Part shown: positions 16,783 through 26,478 of the stretch, piece after piece
Numbering within the stretch: the first letter of the stretch is position 1
Layout: each line of letters begins with the position of its first letter
Source: Mycobacterium sp. 1100029.7
GTDB lineage: Bacteria > Actinomycetota > Actinomycetes > Mycobacteriales > Mycobacteriaceae
DNA: 64,000 bases
NCBI RefSeq assembly: GCF_001665235.1
Contig: NZ_LZSC01000021.1
Coordinates: 1-64,000, forward strand
Direction: 5' to 3'
Translations under genes and position numbers: made by a program
The notes under the pieces: generated by a model
The model's database searches: none
What the model was told of the DNA's origin: nothing
What the model saw: only the letters and a program-made list of their open reading frames with translations

Positions 16783-18315
16783 CTACTTCCGGCGTCGCCC
16801 GCTGCCGAACTTGGCCCGAATGACTTCGCGTAACCCCGTCTTGAGCACGTCCTTGACGTCGGGGTTCTTCAGCACTTCCTCCCACGCGGCCGGGCCCTTC
16901 GGCTCGAAGGGCTCTGGCATCGGCGGAATGTCGAAGCCCGTCGCGGGTGGCGGAGCCGGCTGCGACGGCGGAGCGGGTTGCGGCGCAACGGGTTCCGACG
17001 GCTGCGCAACGGTCTGGCCGTACTTCGACTGCAGCGAGCTGTCTTTCGCGGCTTTGGAGATCTCCTCGGTGCCGATCGCGCCCATCAGCGAGCGCGGCAC
17101 CCGCATCCGCGTCCAGGCCACCGGCGTCGGCGCACCCTTCTCGGACAGCACGGTAACCACGGCCTCGCCGATCCCCAGCGATGTCAACGCCGATTCCAGG
17201 TCGTAGACATCGGTTTTCGGATAGGTGCGCACCGTCTTGGACAGCGCCTTCTGGTCGTCGGGGGTGAAAGCCCGCAACGCGTGCTGCACTCGCGCACCCA
17301 GCTGGGACAGCACGTCGTTGGGCAGATCGGTGGGCAACTGTGTGCAGAAGAACACCCCGACGCCCTTGGAGCGGATCAGCTTGACGGTCTGCTCGACCTG
17401 TTCCAAAAACGCTTTGGACGCATCGGTGAAGAGCAGATGCGCCTCGTCGAAGAAGAACACCAACTTGGGTTTGCCGATGTCACCGACCTCGGGCAGGACG
17501 GCGAACAAATCCGCCAGCACCCACATCAAAAACGTGGAGAAGATGACCGGGCGCAACGACTGACCGCTGAACTCGAGCAGTGAGATGATCCCCCGGCCCT
17601 GGTCGTCGACACGCAGCAGATCGTGTGGGTCGAGCTTCGGCTCGCCGAAAAACGTGTCGCCGCCCTCGGATTCGAGGTTCACCAGCGCTCGCAGGATGAC
17701 CCCCGCCGTCGTCGACGACACCCCGCCAAGGGACTTCAGGTCCGCCTTGCCCTCGTCGCTGGTCAGGTGGCTGATGGCGGCACGCAACTGATCCAGGGTG
17801 ACCAGCGGGCGGTTGCCCTGCTTGGCCCAATGGAAGATCAAGCCGAGCGTCGACTCCTGAGTAGCGTTGAGGCCCAACACCTTTGATAACAGCACCGGAC
17901 CGAAACTGGCAATGGTCGCCCGGATCGGCACCCCGACGCCGTCGGTGCCCAGCGACAGGAATTCCACCGGAAATCCCGTCGCCGACCAATCGTCGCCGGT
18001 GTCTTTGGCGCGCGCCGCGGTCTTGTCGTCGGCCTGCCCCGGTCGGGACAGCCCGGACAGGTCGCCCTTCACATCCGCCATCAACACCGAGACGCCCGCG
18101 GCGCTGAGCTGCTCGGCGATCAGCTGCAGCGTCTTGGTCTTGCCGGTGCCGGTCGCACCCGCGACCAGCCCGTGCCGGTTGACGGTGGCCAGCGGGATGC
18201 GAATCTGCGCGGTCGGGTCGGCCACTCCGTCGACGACGACGGTCCCCAATTCGAGTGCCTGGCCCGCGACGGCGTATCCGTTCGCGATCCGCTGAGCTGC
18301 TGGTTCGTCGGTCAT
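16783..18315 (-). CDS. HerA-like ATPase, DUF853 family (Rv2510c type)
   Basis: A 510-aa DUF853 protein. The ATG at 18315 has CGGAG upstream; an earlier in-frame ATG (18348) has none. Walker A is [12 protein letters not shown] near residue 55 and Walker B is [12 protein letters not shown] near residue 290. The [18 protein letters not shown] segment after Walker B is typical of HerA/YjgR ATPases. The C-terminal 100 residues are rich in proline and basic residues (ending SGRRRK) and probably disordered. Members are hexameric DNA or protein translocase-like ATPases of unknown cellular role. M. tuberculosis Rv2510c (about 533 aa) is the orthologue by position. Confidence 0.85.
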   Translation of the reverse strand: MTDEPAAQRIANGYAVAGQALELGTVVVDGVADPTAQIRIPLATVNRHGLVAGATGTGKTKTLQLIAEQLSAAGVSVLMADVKGDLSGLSRPGQADDKTAARAKDTGDDWSATGFPVEFLSLGTDGVGVPIRATIASFGPVLLSKVLGLNATQESTLGLIFHWAKQGNRPLVTLDQLRAAISHLTSDEGKADLKSLGGVSSTTAGVILRALVNLESEGGDTFFGEPKLDPHDLLRVDDQGRGIISLLEFSGQSLRPVIFSTFLMWVLADLFAVLPEVGDIGKPKLVFFFDEAHLLFTDASKAFLEQVEQTVKLIRSKGVGVFFCTQLPTDLPNDVLSQLGARVQHALRAFTPDDQKALSKTVRTYPKTDVYDLESALTSLGIGEAVVTVLSEKGAPTPVAWTRMRVPRSLMGAIGTEEISKAAKDSSLQSKYGQTVAQPSEPVAPQPAPPSQPAPPPATGFDIPPMPEPFEPKGPAAWEEVLKNPDVKDVLKTGLREVIRAKFGSGRRRK

Positions 18316-18412
18316 CGCGCTCCGCCCCACTCCCGCAGAAAGTTGCAACGCTCCACACTACTTGCCAGGGGGAGGCAGGGGCAGGGTCTCACGTGGGCAT
18401 ACGCTGAGCGCT

Positions 18413-19060
18413 GTGCGCGACGAATTGGTATGGATCGATTGCGAGATGACCGGCTTGGATCTGGGGTCGGACAAACTGATCGAGATTGCAGCCCTGGTCA
18501 CCGATGCTGATCTGAACATCCTCGGCGCCGGTGTCGACGTGGTGATCCACACCGACGACGACGCACTCTCGTCGATGATCGACGTCGTCACCGACATGCA
18601 CACTCGTTCGGGGCTGATCAACGAGGTGCGGGCCTCCACCGTCGACCTCGCGACCGCCGAGGCGATGGTGCTCGAATACATCGGCAAGCACGTCAAGGCG
18701 CCCAAGACGGCGCCGCTGGCGGGCAATTCGATCGCCACCGATCGGTCCTTCATCGCCCGGGACATGCCCGCCCTGGACGAGTTTCTGCACTATCGGATGA
18801 TCGACGTCAGCTCGATCAAAGAGCTGTGTCGCCGCTGGTATCCGCGCGTGTACTACGGCCAGCCCGCCAAGGGGCTGGCGCACCGGGCGCTGGCCGATAT
18901 TCGCGAGTCGATCCGCGAGCTGCAGTTCTACCGGCGCACCGCATTCGTGCCCCTTCCGGGCCCGTCTACCAGCGAAATCGCGGCAGTGGCCGCCGAGATC
19001 GAGGGCGGCGAGGCTGCAGCGCAGCACAGTGATTCGGCCGCCGAGCCACCTAACCGCTAG
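18413..19060 (+). CDS. orn: Oligoribonuclease
   Basis: A 215-aa DEDDh 3'-5' exonuclease that degrades 2-5-nt RNAs and linear cyclic-di-nucleotide products. The GTG at 18413 is chosen because [19 protein letters not shown] then aligns with the M. tuberculosis start and length. Exonuclease motif I is [10 protein letters not shown]; motif II is around [16 protein letters not shown]; motif III is [14 protein letters not shown]. Helix [20 protein letters not shown] is also characteristic. It is followed 33 bases later by tRNA-His, as in M. tuberculosis. No strong ribosome site is visible; a leaderless transcript is possible. Confidence 0.95.
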   Translation: MRDELVWIDCEMTGLDLGSDKLIEIAALVTDADLNILGAGVDVVIHTDDDALSSMIDVVTDMHTRSGLINEVRASTVDLATAEAMVLEYIGKHVKAPKTAPLAGNSIATDRSFIARDMPALDEFLHYRMIDVSSIKELCRRWYPRVYYGQPAKGLAHRALADIRESIRELQFYRRTAFVPLPGPSTSEIAAVAAEIEGGEAAAQHSDSAAEPPNR

Positions 19061-19093
19061 TATCGACAGTCGCCGCGTGTACTCGCGGTCATG

Positions 19094-19169
19094 GTGGGTG
19101 TAGTTCAGTTGGTAGAGCGTCAGGTTGTGATCCTGAATGTCGCGGGTTCGAGTCCCGTCACTCACCCCA
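19094..19169 (+). tRNA. tRNA-His (GTG anticodon)
   Basis: A 76-nt cloverleaf. The acceptor GTGGGTG pairs with CACTCAC (one G-T pair). The D arm is GTTCAGTTGGTAGAGC. The anticodon arm TCAGGTT-GTG-ATCCTGA gives histidine. The T arm is GCGGGTTCGAGTCCCGT, and CCA is encoded at 19167-19169. A G at 19093 can supply the extra G(-1) that tRNA-His needs. Confidence 0.97.
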
Positions 19170-19170
19170 T

Positions 19171-19203
19171 AGGTCAGGGGGCATAGCGCCCTCTGACCTT
19201 TTT
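19171..19203 (+). terminator. Intrinsic terminator after tRNA-His
   Basis: AGGTCAGGGGGC (19171-19182) pairs with GCCCTCTGACCT (19188-19199) with one G-T pair around a 5-base loop (ATAGC), followed by a run of five T (19199-19203). This is a canonical intrinsic terminator directly after the tRNA. Confidence 0.85.
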
Positions 19204-19440
19204 GCTTCTCGGGCTGTCGGGCGCTGACGGGCGGCGATGCCGTCGTGGGTTTGCCGTCGAACATAGCGCCGTCGGTTCAGCTATTGCCTTGCCACGCAAT
19301 GACCTTGTCATATCCGCGGCAACCCCGACGACCCGCCGCCCGGGCAAGCATCCCGGCCGGCCCCGCGTATTTGCCAACGAATGCATTCTCCTGGCGCCGC
19401 ATGGCGTAATATCAGCGCACTACATAGGTACGGAGTGCTC

Positions 19441-19554
19441 ATGTCTTCTCTGAAGTGCAAGATCGTTCTCGCCCTGGTGCTCGCATGCACGGCGCCCGCG
19501 GCGTCGGGCTGCACCTTCACCGTCGTCTGCAACCCGCTCTTCACCTGCGCCTAA
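19441..19554 (+). CDS. 37-aa lipoprotein-like cysteine-rich peptide
   Basis: ATG at 19441 with GGAG upstream in TACGGAGTGCTC. The product has a basic N-terminus (MSSLKCK), a hydrophobic core (IVLALVLACTAPAA) and a lipobox-like ASGC at residues 20-23. If cut there, the mature peptide is only 15 residues, with cysteines at exact 6-residue steps (mature positions 1, 7 and 13): CTFTVVCNPLFTCA. The stop is at 19552-19554. The gene is convergent with the LdtMt2-type gene, with 33 bases between stops. No family is recognised. A secreted or lipidated peptide is the best guess; a spurious frame cannot be excluded. Confidence 0.5.
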   Translation: MSSLKCKIVLALVLACTAPAASGCTFTVVCNPLFTCA

Positions 19555-19587
19555 TCGCTTGCGCGGCAACCAGTACTGCGCACCCCG

Positions 19588-20784
19588 TTAGGTGTTGGCG
19601 TTGCCCGCTTTCCACTGCGGCCACGGGATGTTCCAGTCGCCGAGGCCTTCGGTGCCGGGAAGCGTCGACCCGACGGTGTTGACGACCTCGACGATGTCCC
19701 CGCTCTTGCTGTGGTCGTAGAACCACTCGGCGTTGCTCGGGCTCACGTTCAGGCAGCCGTGGCTGGTGTTGGTGTGGCCCTGCGCGCCGACTGACCAGGG
19801 TGCGGAGTGCACGAAGACGCCGCTGTAGGACATCTGCGTCGCCCAGTCGACTTCGGTGCGATATCCGTTGGGCGAGTTGACCGGAACTCCGTAGGTCGAC
19901 GAGTCCATGATGATGTGCTTGTACCGGCCGCCGATGATGTAGAAGCCGTTGGCCGTCGGGGTGCTGTCCTTGCCCATCGAGGTCGGCATGGTCTTCACGA
20001 CTTCACCGTTGACCCGGACGGTCACGATCTTGGTGGTGTCGTCGGCGGTGGAGATGACCTCGTCACCGATCGTGAAGTGGGTCTTGACGTTGTCCTCGCC
20101 GAACATCCCGTCGCCCAGATTGACGCCGTAGGTGTTGACCGCCACGTCGACGGCAGTGCCGGACTTCCAGAAATGCTCTGGGCGCCAACGCACTTCGCGA
20201 TTGTTCAGCCAGTAGAACGCGCCCTCGACGGGCGGGTTGGTGGTGATTTTGACCGCCTTCTGAGCCGCGGCGCGGTCGGCGATGTTCTCGTCGAACCGGA
20301 TCGCCACCGGCTCACCGATGCCGACGACCTCGCCGTCGCCCGGGGCGACGTAGGGCATCGTCAGGTGCGCGGGCGAACTCGTGGAGAAGCTCATCTGGCG
20401 GCTCGCGGCCCCACCGAGGCCCAGTGCCTTGACGGTCAGCGTGTAGTGCCGGTTGTAGCCGAGCTGCTCGGTGGTCGACCAGCGCAGCCCGTCGGGACTG
20501 AGCTCACCGTTGATGGCTCTGCCGTTGTCGTTGACCATCGTGACCGACCCGAGCACCCCGTCGGCGACGCTCACCGTCACCGGCGCATCGACGGTGACGC
20601 CGACGGCGCCGTCGGACACCGAGGATGTGAGCTTGGGGACCAACAGGTCGGCAAACGGCGTGCCCTTGTCGAAGATGACCTTCTCCGGGGCAGCGGTATG
20701 ACTGCTGCTACATGCGCCACCAATCACAGCAAACATAACCATGGCGATGACCAGCCATGATTGATGTCTGCGCAAAGGCGTCAT
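19588..20784 (-). CDS. ldtB: L,D-transpeptidase LdtMt2-type lipoprotein (LppS)
   Basis: A 398-aa protein (M. tuberculosis LdtMt2/LppS, Rv2518c, is about 408 aa). The ATG at 20784 has AAAGG 8 bases upstream. A lipoprotein signal ends at VIGGAC near residue 25. Two Ig-like domains follow (about 50-250), then the YkuD catalytic domain with the nucleophile cysteine in [14 protein letters not shown] near residue 340, and a C-terminal WNIPWPQW segment. It makes 3-3 cross-links in peptidoglycan outside the membrane and is the main beta-lactam-tolerant cross-linker in M. tuberculosis (established). All key motifs are present. Confidence 0.93.
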   Translation of the reverse strand: MTPLRRHQSWLVIAMVMFAVIGGACSSSHTAAPEKVIFDKGTPFADLLVPKLTSSVSDGAVGVTVDAPVTVSVADGVLGSVTMVNDNGRAINGELSPDGLRWSTTEQLGYNRHYTLTVKALGLGGAASRQMSFSTSSPAHLTMPYVAPGDGEVVGIGEPVAIRFDENIADRAAAQKAVKITTNPPVEGAFYWLNNREVRWRPEHFWKSGTAVDVAVNTYGVNLGDGMFGEDNVKTHFTIGDEVISTADDTTKIVTVRVNGEVVKTMPTSMGKDSTPTANGFYIIGGRYKHIIMDSSTYGVPVNSPNGYRTEVDWATQMSYSGVFVHSAPWSVGAQGHTNTSHGCLNVSPSNAEWFYDHSKSGDIVEVVNTVGSTLPGTEGLGDWNIPWPQWKAGNANT

Positions 20785-21235
20785 CAAGCGACCTTTCACG
20801 TCATTCTGGTTATGTCCGGTCACCGCTGACCCTGATGTGTTCAAGCATTCTAATGGCTTTTGGCCGCCACCCACGCCGACATTGGCGGGTTGGGCGGTTC
20901 GGTGTCGCGGGTACCGCGGCTAGACCGGTTGGCGAGCCTAGTCGTGCCGGTCGGGGCCCATCGGCCATCCCAGGTTGCGCGCGCCGGCCGCCTCACCGAA
21001 CGGCGCGACGGGGTGATCGGTGAGCTGGAGGCCACATTCGGCACCGAGCGGGCACCATTCTGCGGGACCCTGTTCTGAAATATATTGTGTCGTATCGCTT
21101 TTCGGATTTCGGCCGGTTGCCGTACCGCTGCCCGGGCGACCCGGGCAGACCGGGCGGCCACGCTGGACCGCACCAGCGATTTAGCCCTGGGTTAAAATAT
21201 TTGTTATTGTCGCGGACGCGGTTCTGCCGCACCAA
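20785..21235. other. Intergenic region without a supported gene
   Basis: 451 bases between the LdtMt2-type gene (minus) and tRNA-Lys (plus). Several short frames exist on both strands, but none has a ribosome site and credible composition. Near the tRNA the sequence turns AT-rich (GGTTAAAATATTTGTTATTG, 21189-21208), which could hold the tRNA promoter. Nothing else is identified. Confidence 0.4.
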
Positions 21236-21308
<73 letters not shown>

Positions 21309-21352
21309 CTTCAACGCACATTTCTGGCGACGAACCGGCTTCGAGGGGCCAT

Positions 21353-21880
21353 TTATGCGCCGCTTATTGCAGCGTCGAGCACGTCGGCGACCTGGGTATG
21401 CGCGCTTTGTCACTGGTCATGTACACACCCTGGTCATGCGGACCTTCGAGTGCCCAAGTGATCGTTCCCCCACCCGAGCAGACCGGCCGCTCTCGTCGAT
21501 GAGGGGCGCGAGCGTCTTGCGGAAGCTGTGGGTGGTCACATCGGAACTGCATCGATGCCCATTGGGTCTTCCTGAGTCGGCATCTACCACGCTCCGCTGA
21601 TACGTACTGCTTCCAGATCAAGCTCGCGAACAGGATCCACCCGACCCGATTACCACGGCTACCTGAGCTACGCCGCCCTACAGCATCGTCGACGACGACC
21701 TCATCGCGCACCACATTGGCGTCAGCCCTGCCCACTGGGTCGGCGGAACACAGTACCGGGCTACCCTCCTGCACGACTCCGTGCTGGAGCTCAGCGCGCC
21801 AGAGCCCGATCCTCGTCTGAGGCCAACGTCTCAAGGCACGACTCGTTTGGCACCGCGCGTGATCAGAGGCGATACGCGTT
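21353..21880 (-). pseudogene. Decayed tyrosine integrase next to tRNA-Lys
   Basis: The minus strand carries the C-terminal half of a mycobacteriophage-type tyrosine recombinase broken into frames. One frame gives DVTTHSFRKTLAPLIDES, containing the H-x-x-R box, then SLGHSKVRMT, containing the second catalytic histidine. After a frameshift, DQGVYMTSDK carries the tyrosine. A further shift gives AHTQVADVLDAAISGA before TAA at 21353-21355. Weaker integrase-like stretches extend to about 21880. No single frame covers these motifs, so the gene is dead. The upstream limit is approximate. It marks a past integration at the tRNA. Confidence 0.6.
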
Positions 21881-21967
21881 GCGGTACGGATTGCCGTCAA
21901 GGAACAGTCACATTCGAAAGCAATTGGCCGAGCAGGATATTCGACAACGACATTCGGGAGGACGCGC

Positions 21968-22699
21968 ATGGCTGACACCTACACCTTTGTGCTAATTCAT
22001 GGCGGCGGTCACGACGGTTCCGCCTGGCGGCAGGTCGTCGAGCGCCTCGAGCAGTTGGGCCACACCGCACATGCGCCCACCGTGGCAGGGCACGGACCGA
22101 ACGCTCCGAGAAACGTCACCCACGCCGAATCGACCCGGTCCGTCGTCGATTTCATCGTCGACCGCGACCTGTCCGATGTCGTCCTGGTGGGTCACGGCTA
22201 CGGCGGGACGATTGTCAGCAAGGCCGTCGAGGCCATCCCGGAGCGGGTCCGCCGCTTGGTCTTCTGGAGTGCCATGATTCTCAACGACGGCGAAACGGCG
22301 TTCGATCCGATGCCCTTCGACATCGGGGTGTTCGCGAAAATGGCTGCGGAGTCCGCCGACAACACCTTCCACATCCCATTCGACGTGTGGCGCGACGTGT
22401 TCATCAATGATGCGGACCCCGACCTCGTCGAGCGGGCCTATGCTCAACTCTCGCCCGAACCGTTCGGCCCGTGGGTAGAGCCGTTGGACATGAAAAAGTT
22501 TCACGCGCTGCCGACCCCGCGCAGCTATCTCGTCGGGACCGAGGACCTGGTGATGCCGCCAGGTGAATTGGGTTGGCATCCGCGGATGTCGAGCCGGCTC
22601 GGGACGTTCCGGCTCGTCGAGATGCCGGGCAGCCATGAGGCGCTGTTCACCAGGCCGATCAGCGTGGCGGACAAGATCGTCGAAGCTGGACGCGACTAG
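21968..22699 (+). CDS. Alpha/beta-hydrolase (esterase/hydroxynitrile-lyase-like) lacking the nucleophile serine
   Basis: A 243-aa protein. The ATG at 21968 follows GGGAGGACGCGC, a strong ribosome site. The oxyanion loop IHGGGHDGSAW and the C-terminal PGSHEALF with its histidine match the plant esterase/hydroxynitrile-lyase-like group. At the nucleophile elbow the sequence is LVGHGYGGTIV, where the family has G-H-S-x-G-G, so the catalytic serine is replaced by glycine. Unless this is a sequencing error, normal serine hydrolysis is impossible and a lyase, binding or cofactor-free role would be needed. It is bounded by the dead integrase and a convergent FkbM gene, so it may be accessory. Confidence 0.8.
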   Translation: MADTYTFVLIHGGGHDGSAWRQVVERLEQLGHTAHAPTVAGHGPNAPRNVTHAESTRSVVDFIVDRDLSDVVLVGHGYGGTIVSKAVEAIPERVRRLVFWSAMILNDGETAFDPMPFDIGVFAKMAAESADNTFHIPFDVWRDVFINDADPDLVERAYAQLSPEPFGPWVEPLDMKKFHALPTPRSYLVGTEDLVMPPGELGWHPRMSSRLGTFRLVEMPGSHEALFTRPISVADKIVEAGRD

Positions 22700-22768
22700 C
22701 CATCAGGCGCGCTCGAACAACAGGCCGATGCCGATCGTCGTGCCGACTTGGCCGATCGGCGCACATAC

Positions 22769-23560
22769 TTAGAACCACGGCCTTCCGGCGCCTTCGGGGC
22801 CCAGAGGGAATCGCAGGATATTCGGCATATCGGTGTTCAGGGGTTCTCGCGTGAACAGCAAATCAGCGCCGCTATGAACGGGATTGACGACGGCAACGTG
22901 CCGGAATCCGTGGTGCTCGGCCGCGGGCAGCAGGTTTTGAACGCTTTCCGGGTCTAGCCAACTCGCCTCCACGAACAAGTACTGCACGTCGGCGAGCGCG
23001 GATTGCGCGCCGCGCAACACCGCACCCTCTGTTCCCTGGACGTCGACCTTGAGGACGTCGATGCCGGAAATCGAGTTCTCTGCCATGAACGAGTCGACCG
23101 CAACACATTTGGTCGTTTCCTTCTCGATCAGGGCCGGGTCCAGAAATGCCTCGACCGCAGCGGACTGCAAACTGTTTGCCTGCTGCGATTCGGGGTGCAC
23201 ATAGAGCGTGACGAGCTCGTTGCGTTCGCCGACGGCGAGCTGATGTACGGCGATGTTCGCCGCGGAGCAGTTGTGCTCCAACATCGGCTGCAGCCCCGCG
23301 GCCGGCTCGAAGGCGTGGATGGTGGCCGCGGGAAACCTCTGTGCGCACAGGGCGGCGAAGATGCCGCAGTTGGCGCCGACGTCGAAAATGGACCTGGCGT
23401 CTCCGATCAGATCGACCATGCGCTCGAGCTTCGGCATCGAGTTGCGCGCATGGTAAAGCGCCGTCGGTTCTGGATTCAGCCAATACTTGCTGCCTCCTAC
23501 GGTCACGTACAGCGGCTTGCCCATCCGACTCAGCGCAGTGAGCCGAAGGGCGTCGATCAC
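22769..23560 (-). CDS. FkbM-family SAM-dependent methyltransferase
   Basis: A 263-aa protein with the FkbM methyltransferase pattern: SAM motif I IFDVGANCGIFAAL near residue 60, then HAFEPAAG as the acidic motif II, and VLKVDVQGTEGAVLRG near residue 170, which is typical of the family. Such enzymes O-methylate sugars or polyketides; in mycobacteria many act on glycolipids. The start is uncertain. GTG at 23560 has no ribosome site; further upstream AAGGGGGAAGAG would favour an ATC codon in the same frame, which would be rare. It converges on the hydrolase gene. Substrate is unknown. Confidence 0.8.
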   Translation of the reverse strand: MIDALRLTALSRMGKPLYVTVGGSKYWLNPEPTALYHARNSMPKLERMVDLIGDARSIFDVGANCGIFAALCAQRFPAATIHAFEPAAGLQPMLEHNCSAANIAVHQLAVGERNELVTLYVHPESQQANSLQSAAVEAFLDPALIEKETTKCVAVDSFMAENSISGIDVLKVDVQGTEGAVLRGAQSALADVQYLFVEASWLDPESVQNLLPAAEHHGFRHVAVVNPVHSGADLLFTREPLNTDMPNILRFPLGPEGAGRPWF

Positions 23561-23897
23561 GGCGCTGACATGGTCCAGAAATAAGATGGCTCTTCCCCCT
23601 TGATTGCCACTGATTCGTTCGCGGGCGCGCCAAAGACTCGCAAAGTTTGCGCGCCTTTGGCCCGGCAGCGAGGTCTTGAAAACTGTTTCCCGATTCAGCT
23701 TCGTGCACCCACTTCACTGAGTGACCCGTTAAGAGTTTACGGAAACGTCAATTGTCAGTTGACTCGGTACGGCCCCCTGCGGACGGGATCGGCGTCGCGG
23801 AATTCCTCCCACCCTGTGGTTGCCGGGAGTAGTTTTTCCTCGGTGCCTGGCTGATGATGGGCATCGCGAGTGAAATGGCTGCGCCGAAGGAGCCGCA
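23561..23897. other. Divergent intergenic region with a small palindrome
   Basis: 337 bases between the FkbM gene (minus) and the DUF3556 gene (plus). GTCAATTGTCAGTTGAC at 23747-23763 is a 17-base near-palindrome that could be an operator. GAAGGAG at 23884-23890 is the ribosome site of the DUF3556 gene. No credible gene is seen. Confidence 0.4.
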
Positions 23898-25637
23898 ATG
23901 GGGTTCATCCAGCCCAACCTGCCCGTCGTCGACATCCCCGAGTGGAGCAAGCTGAGCCGCGCCGAGCGCATCATCCCGATGCAACGCCACATCGCCGAGA
24001 ACGGCTTCGGCACTCCCCTGGTGATGCACGTGATGTACGGCGTGAAGATCGCGCTGTACATCCTGGGCGGCTGGTTCTTCGGGTCGTGCACGACGGGCAT
24101 CGGCGGCTTCACCCACGTCACCAGCTGGTGGTCGGAGCCGATCGTGTTCGAGAAGGCCGTGCTGTTCACCATGTTGTTCGAAGTCGTCGGCCTCGGTTGC
24201 TGTTTCGGCCCGCTCGCCGGTCGCTACTTCCCGCCGATGGGATCGATCCTGTACTGGCTGCGACCCGGCACCATCCGGCTGCCACCGTGGCCCGACCGGG
24301 TACCGCTGACCAGGGGCGTCGACCGCACCGTCTTCGACGTGCTGCTCTACGGCGCACTGCTGATACTGCTCGCGACGGCCCTGGTTTCCGACGGGAGCGG
24401 CCCAATTCCGGCTCTGCACACGGCAATTGGCGTTCTGCCACGGTGGCAGACCATCTCGATTCTCGCGGTCCTGGCCCTGGTCAGCCTGCGCGACAAGGTG
24501 ATATTCCTGGCCGCGCGCGCCGAGGTCTACGGACCGTTGGCCCTGGCCTTTCTGTTCGCCGGTGCCGACATCGTGATCGCCGCCAAGCTCGTGTTCCTGG
24601 CGATCTGGCTGGGCGCAGCGACATCCAAGCTCACCAAGCACTTCCCGTTCGTCATTTCGACGATGCTGGCCAACAACCCATTCCTGCCGTCGGGTGTGCT
24701 CAAGCGATCGCTGTTCAAGCACTACCCCGACGACCTGAGGCCCAGCACGCTGTCCGGCGTCATCGCCCACTTCTCCACCGCGATCGAAGGTCTGGTGCCG
24801 TTGGCACTGCTTTTCTCACACGGCGGCTGGCCGACGGCGATCGCTGCCTTCGTGATGATCGTGTTTCACCTGAACATTTTGCTGGCCTTCCCGATGGGTG
24901 TGCCGCTGGAGTGGAACGTTTTCATGATCTTCGGCCTGTTGTGGCTGTTCGTGGCACACGCCCCCGTGGGGCTCGGCGATCTCACCAGTCCCTGGCCCGT
25001 GGTGCTGTTCGCGATCATCGCGGCGGTCGTGGTGGTGGGAAACCTGTTCCCCCGCAAGGTTTCCTTCTTGCCCGGCATGCGTTACTACGCCGGCAATTGG
25101 GACACCACGGTGTGGTGCGTCAAGCCGTCGGTCGACGACAAGTTCCGCACCGGCTCTCGTGCCCTGGGCCCGATGCAGCATCTGCAGCTCGAACGGTTGT
25201 ACGGCAGCAAGGAAGAAACGCTGATCCCCCTGCACCTGGCGCTGGCGTTCCGCGGCATGAACACCCACGGACGGGCGCTGCTCACCCTGGTGCACCGCGC
25301 GCTGGCCGGCTACGACGAGGACGACTACAACCTGTGTGAGGGCGAGGTGCTGTGCTCGATGGTCCTCGGATGGAATTTCGGCGACGGGCACATGCACAAC
25401 GAGAGCCTGATTCATGCGCTACAGCAGCGGTGCGGATTCTCACCCGGCGACGTGCGGGTGGTGATTCTCGACGCGCAGCCCATTCAGCGACAGCGGCAGG
25501 AATACCGGTTGGTGGACGCGGCGACCGGTGAATTCGAGCGCGGCTACGTCGATGTCGACGACATGGTCACCGCACAACCGTGGGTCGACGATCTGCCGAT
25601 CCACGTCGAACGCAGTGCCGCAGCCGGCATGTCCTGA
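23898..25637 (+). CDS. DUF3556 transmembrane protein
   Basis: A 579-aa protein of the actinobacterial DUF3556 family. The ATG at 23898 follows GAAGGAG. The N-terminus (MGFIQPNLPVVDIPEWSKLS) is the family signature. About ten hydrophobic segments lie between residues 45 and 400 (for example VMHVMYGVKIALYILGGWFF), followed by a soluble C-terminal domain of about 180 residues with conserved-looking NWDTTVWCVKP and GWNFGDGHMHNE segments. The family is common in mycobacteria and has no known biochemical function; a membrane-bound lipid-modifying role would be speculation. It ends one base before the convergent ABC permease gene. Confidence 0.85.
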   Translation: MGFIQPNLPVVDIPEWSKLSRAERIIPMQRHIAENGFGTPLVMHVMYGVKIALYILGGWFFGSCTTGIGGFTHVTSWWSEPIVFEKAVLFTMLFEVVGLGCCFGPLAGRYFPPMGSILYWLRPGTIRLPPWPDRVPLTRGVDRTVFDVLLYGALLILLATALVSDGSGPIPALHTAIGVLPRWQTISILAVLALVSLRDKVIFLAARAEVYGPLALAFLFAGADIVIAAKLVFLAIWLGAATSKLTKHFPFVISTMLANNPFLPSGVLKRSLFKHYPDDLRPSTLSGVIAHFSTAIEGLVPLALLFSHGGWPTAIAAFVMIVFHLNILLAFPMGVPLEWNVFMIFGLLWLFVAHAPVGLGDLTSPWPVVLFAIIAAVVVVGNLFPRKVSFLPGMRYYAGNWDTTVWCVKPSVDDKFRTGSRALGPMQHLQLERLYGSKEETLIPLHLALAFRGMNTHGRALLTLVHRALAGYDEDDYNLCEGEVLCSMVLGWNFGDGHMHNESLIHALQQRCGFSPGDVRVVILDAQPIQRQRQEYRLVDAATGEFERGYVDVDDMVTAQPWVDDLPIHVERSAAAGMS

Positions 25638-25638
25638 C

Positions 25639-26478
25639 TCAGCGGTCGCCGCGCGCCGACGACAACAGGCGGCGGGCACCAAGGTCCAGCAGGTAGCCGA
25701 TCACGCCGATGACCACGATGACCGCGACGACCTGTCCGTAGGCCAGCTGGTCACGCGCGTTGAGGATCTGGTAGCCCAAACCTGAACGCACGCCGAGCAT
25801 TTCGGCGGGTACCAGAACCACCCACGCGATTCCAAGCGCGACCCGTAGGCCGGTCTGCAAGTGCCCGCGTATCGCGGGCAGCACCACGACCGTAAGTAAC
25901 TCGGTGCGGCTGGCTCCGAACGACTTGGCCACCAGCAGGTAACCCGGATCGACGGCGTGCACCCCGGCGGCGGTGTTGATCAGGATCGGCCATACCGCCG
26001 CCGCGGCGATCAGGAAGATGACCGGCTGGTTGCCGATCCCGAAGATCGCCACGGATATCGGTGCCCAGGACAACGGGGAGATCATCCGAAGAAATTGCAC
26101 CACCGGACGGGTGGCGCGGTCGGCGACATCGTTGAGTCCGATCAACAGCCCGGCGGGCACTCCGATGACGGCGGCCACCAGCAGACCGACCAACAGGCGC
26201 CACAGACTGACCTCGGTGTCGGACACCAACACCCCGCGCTTGTAGAGCTCGGCCAGGGATTTGGCCACGTGCGCGGGTGTGGTCTGGTGCAGCAGCGATT
26301 GCGGAGATGCCAACACCACGCTGCCTAGCCACCAAATCGCCACCGCCACCGCGATCGCGGCCGCGGGGGGCCACCAGCGGCGCACAAACGACCATTGGGG
26401 TGTCTTGGAGGTAGCAGCCGTCGCCGGTATCACGGCTTCTCCCGCGGCGTCGACGGAGCGGATGTCTTCGGTGGTCAT
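25639..26478 (-). CDS. ABC importer permease (SsuC/TauC/nitrate type)
   Basis: A 279-aa permease with about six membrane segments. The binding-protein-dependent transport signature lies around KSFGASRTELLTVVVLPAIR (EAA loop), the site that docks to the ATPase. The cytoplasmic N-terminus of about 30 residues is followed by WWPPAAAIAVAVAIWWLG. The ATG at 26478 overlaps the stop of the binding protein gene (ATGA). It is the third gene of an ATPase-binding protein-permease operon. Sequence places it among sulfonate, taurine and nitrate importers, but the substrate cannot be read. Confidence 0.88.
   Translation of the reverse strand: MTTEDIRSVDAAGEAVIPATAATSKTPQWSFVRRWWPPAAAIAVAVAIWWLGSVVLASPQSLLHQTTPAHVAKSLAELYKRGVLVSDTEVSLWRLLVGLLVAAVIGVPAGLLIGLNDVADRATRPVVQFLRMISPLSWAPISVAIFGIGNQPVIFLIAAAAVWPILINTAAGVHAVDPGYLLVAKSFGASRTELLTVVVLPAIRGHLQTGLRVALGIAWVVLVPAEMLGVRSGLGYQILNARDQLAYGQVVAVIVVIGVIGYLLDLGARRLLSSARGDR

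Noticed and set aside
20850..21173. Open frames on both strands between ldtB and tRNA-Lys
   Set aside because: No ribosome site, no recognisable motif and arginine-rich composition typical of non-coding GC-rich DNA.
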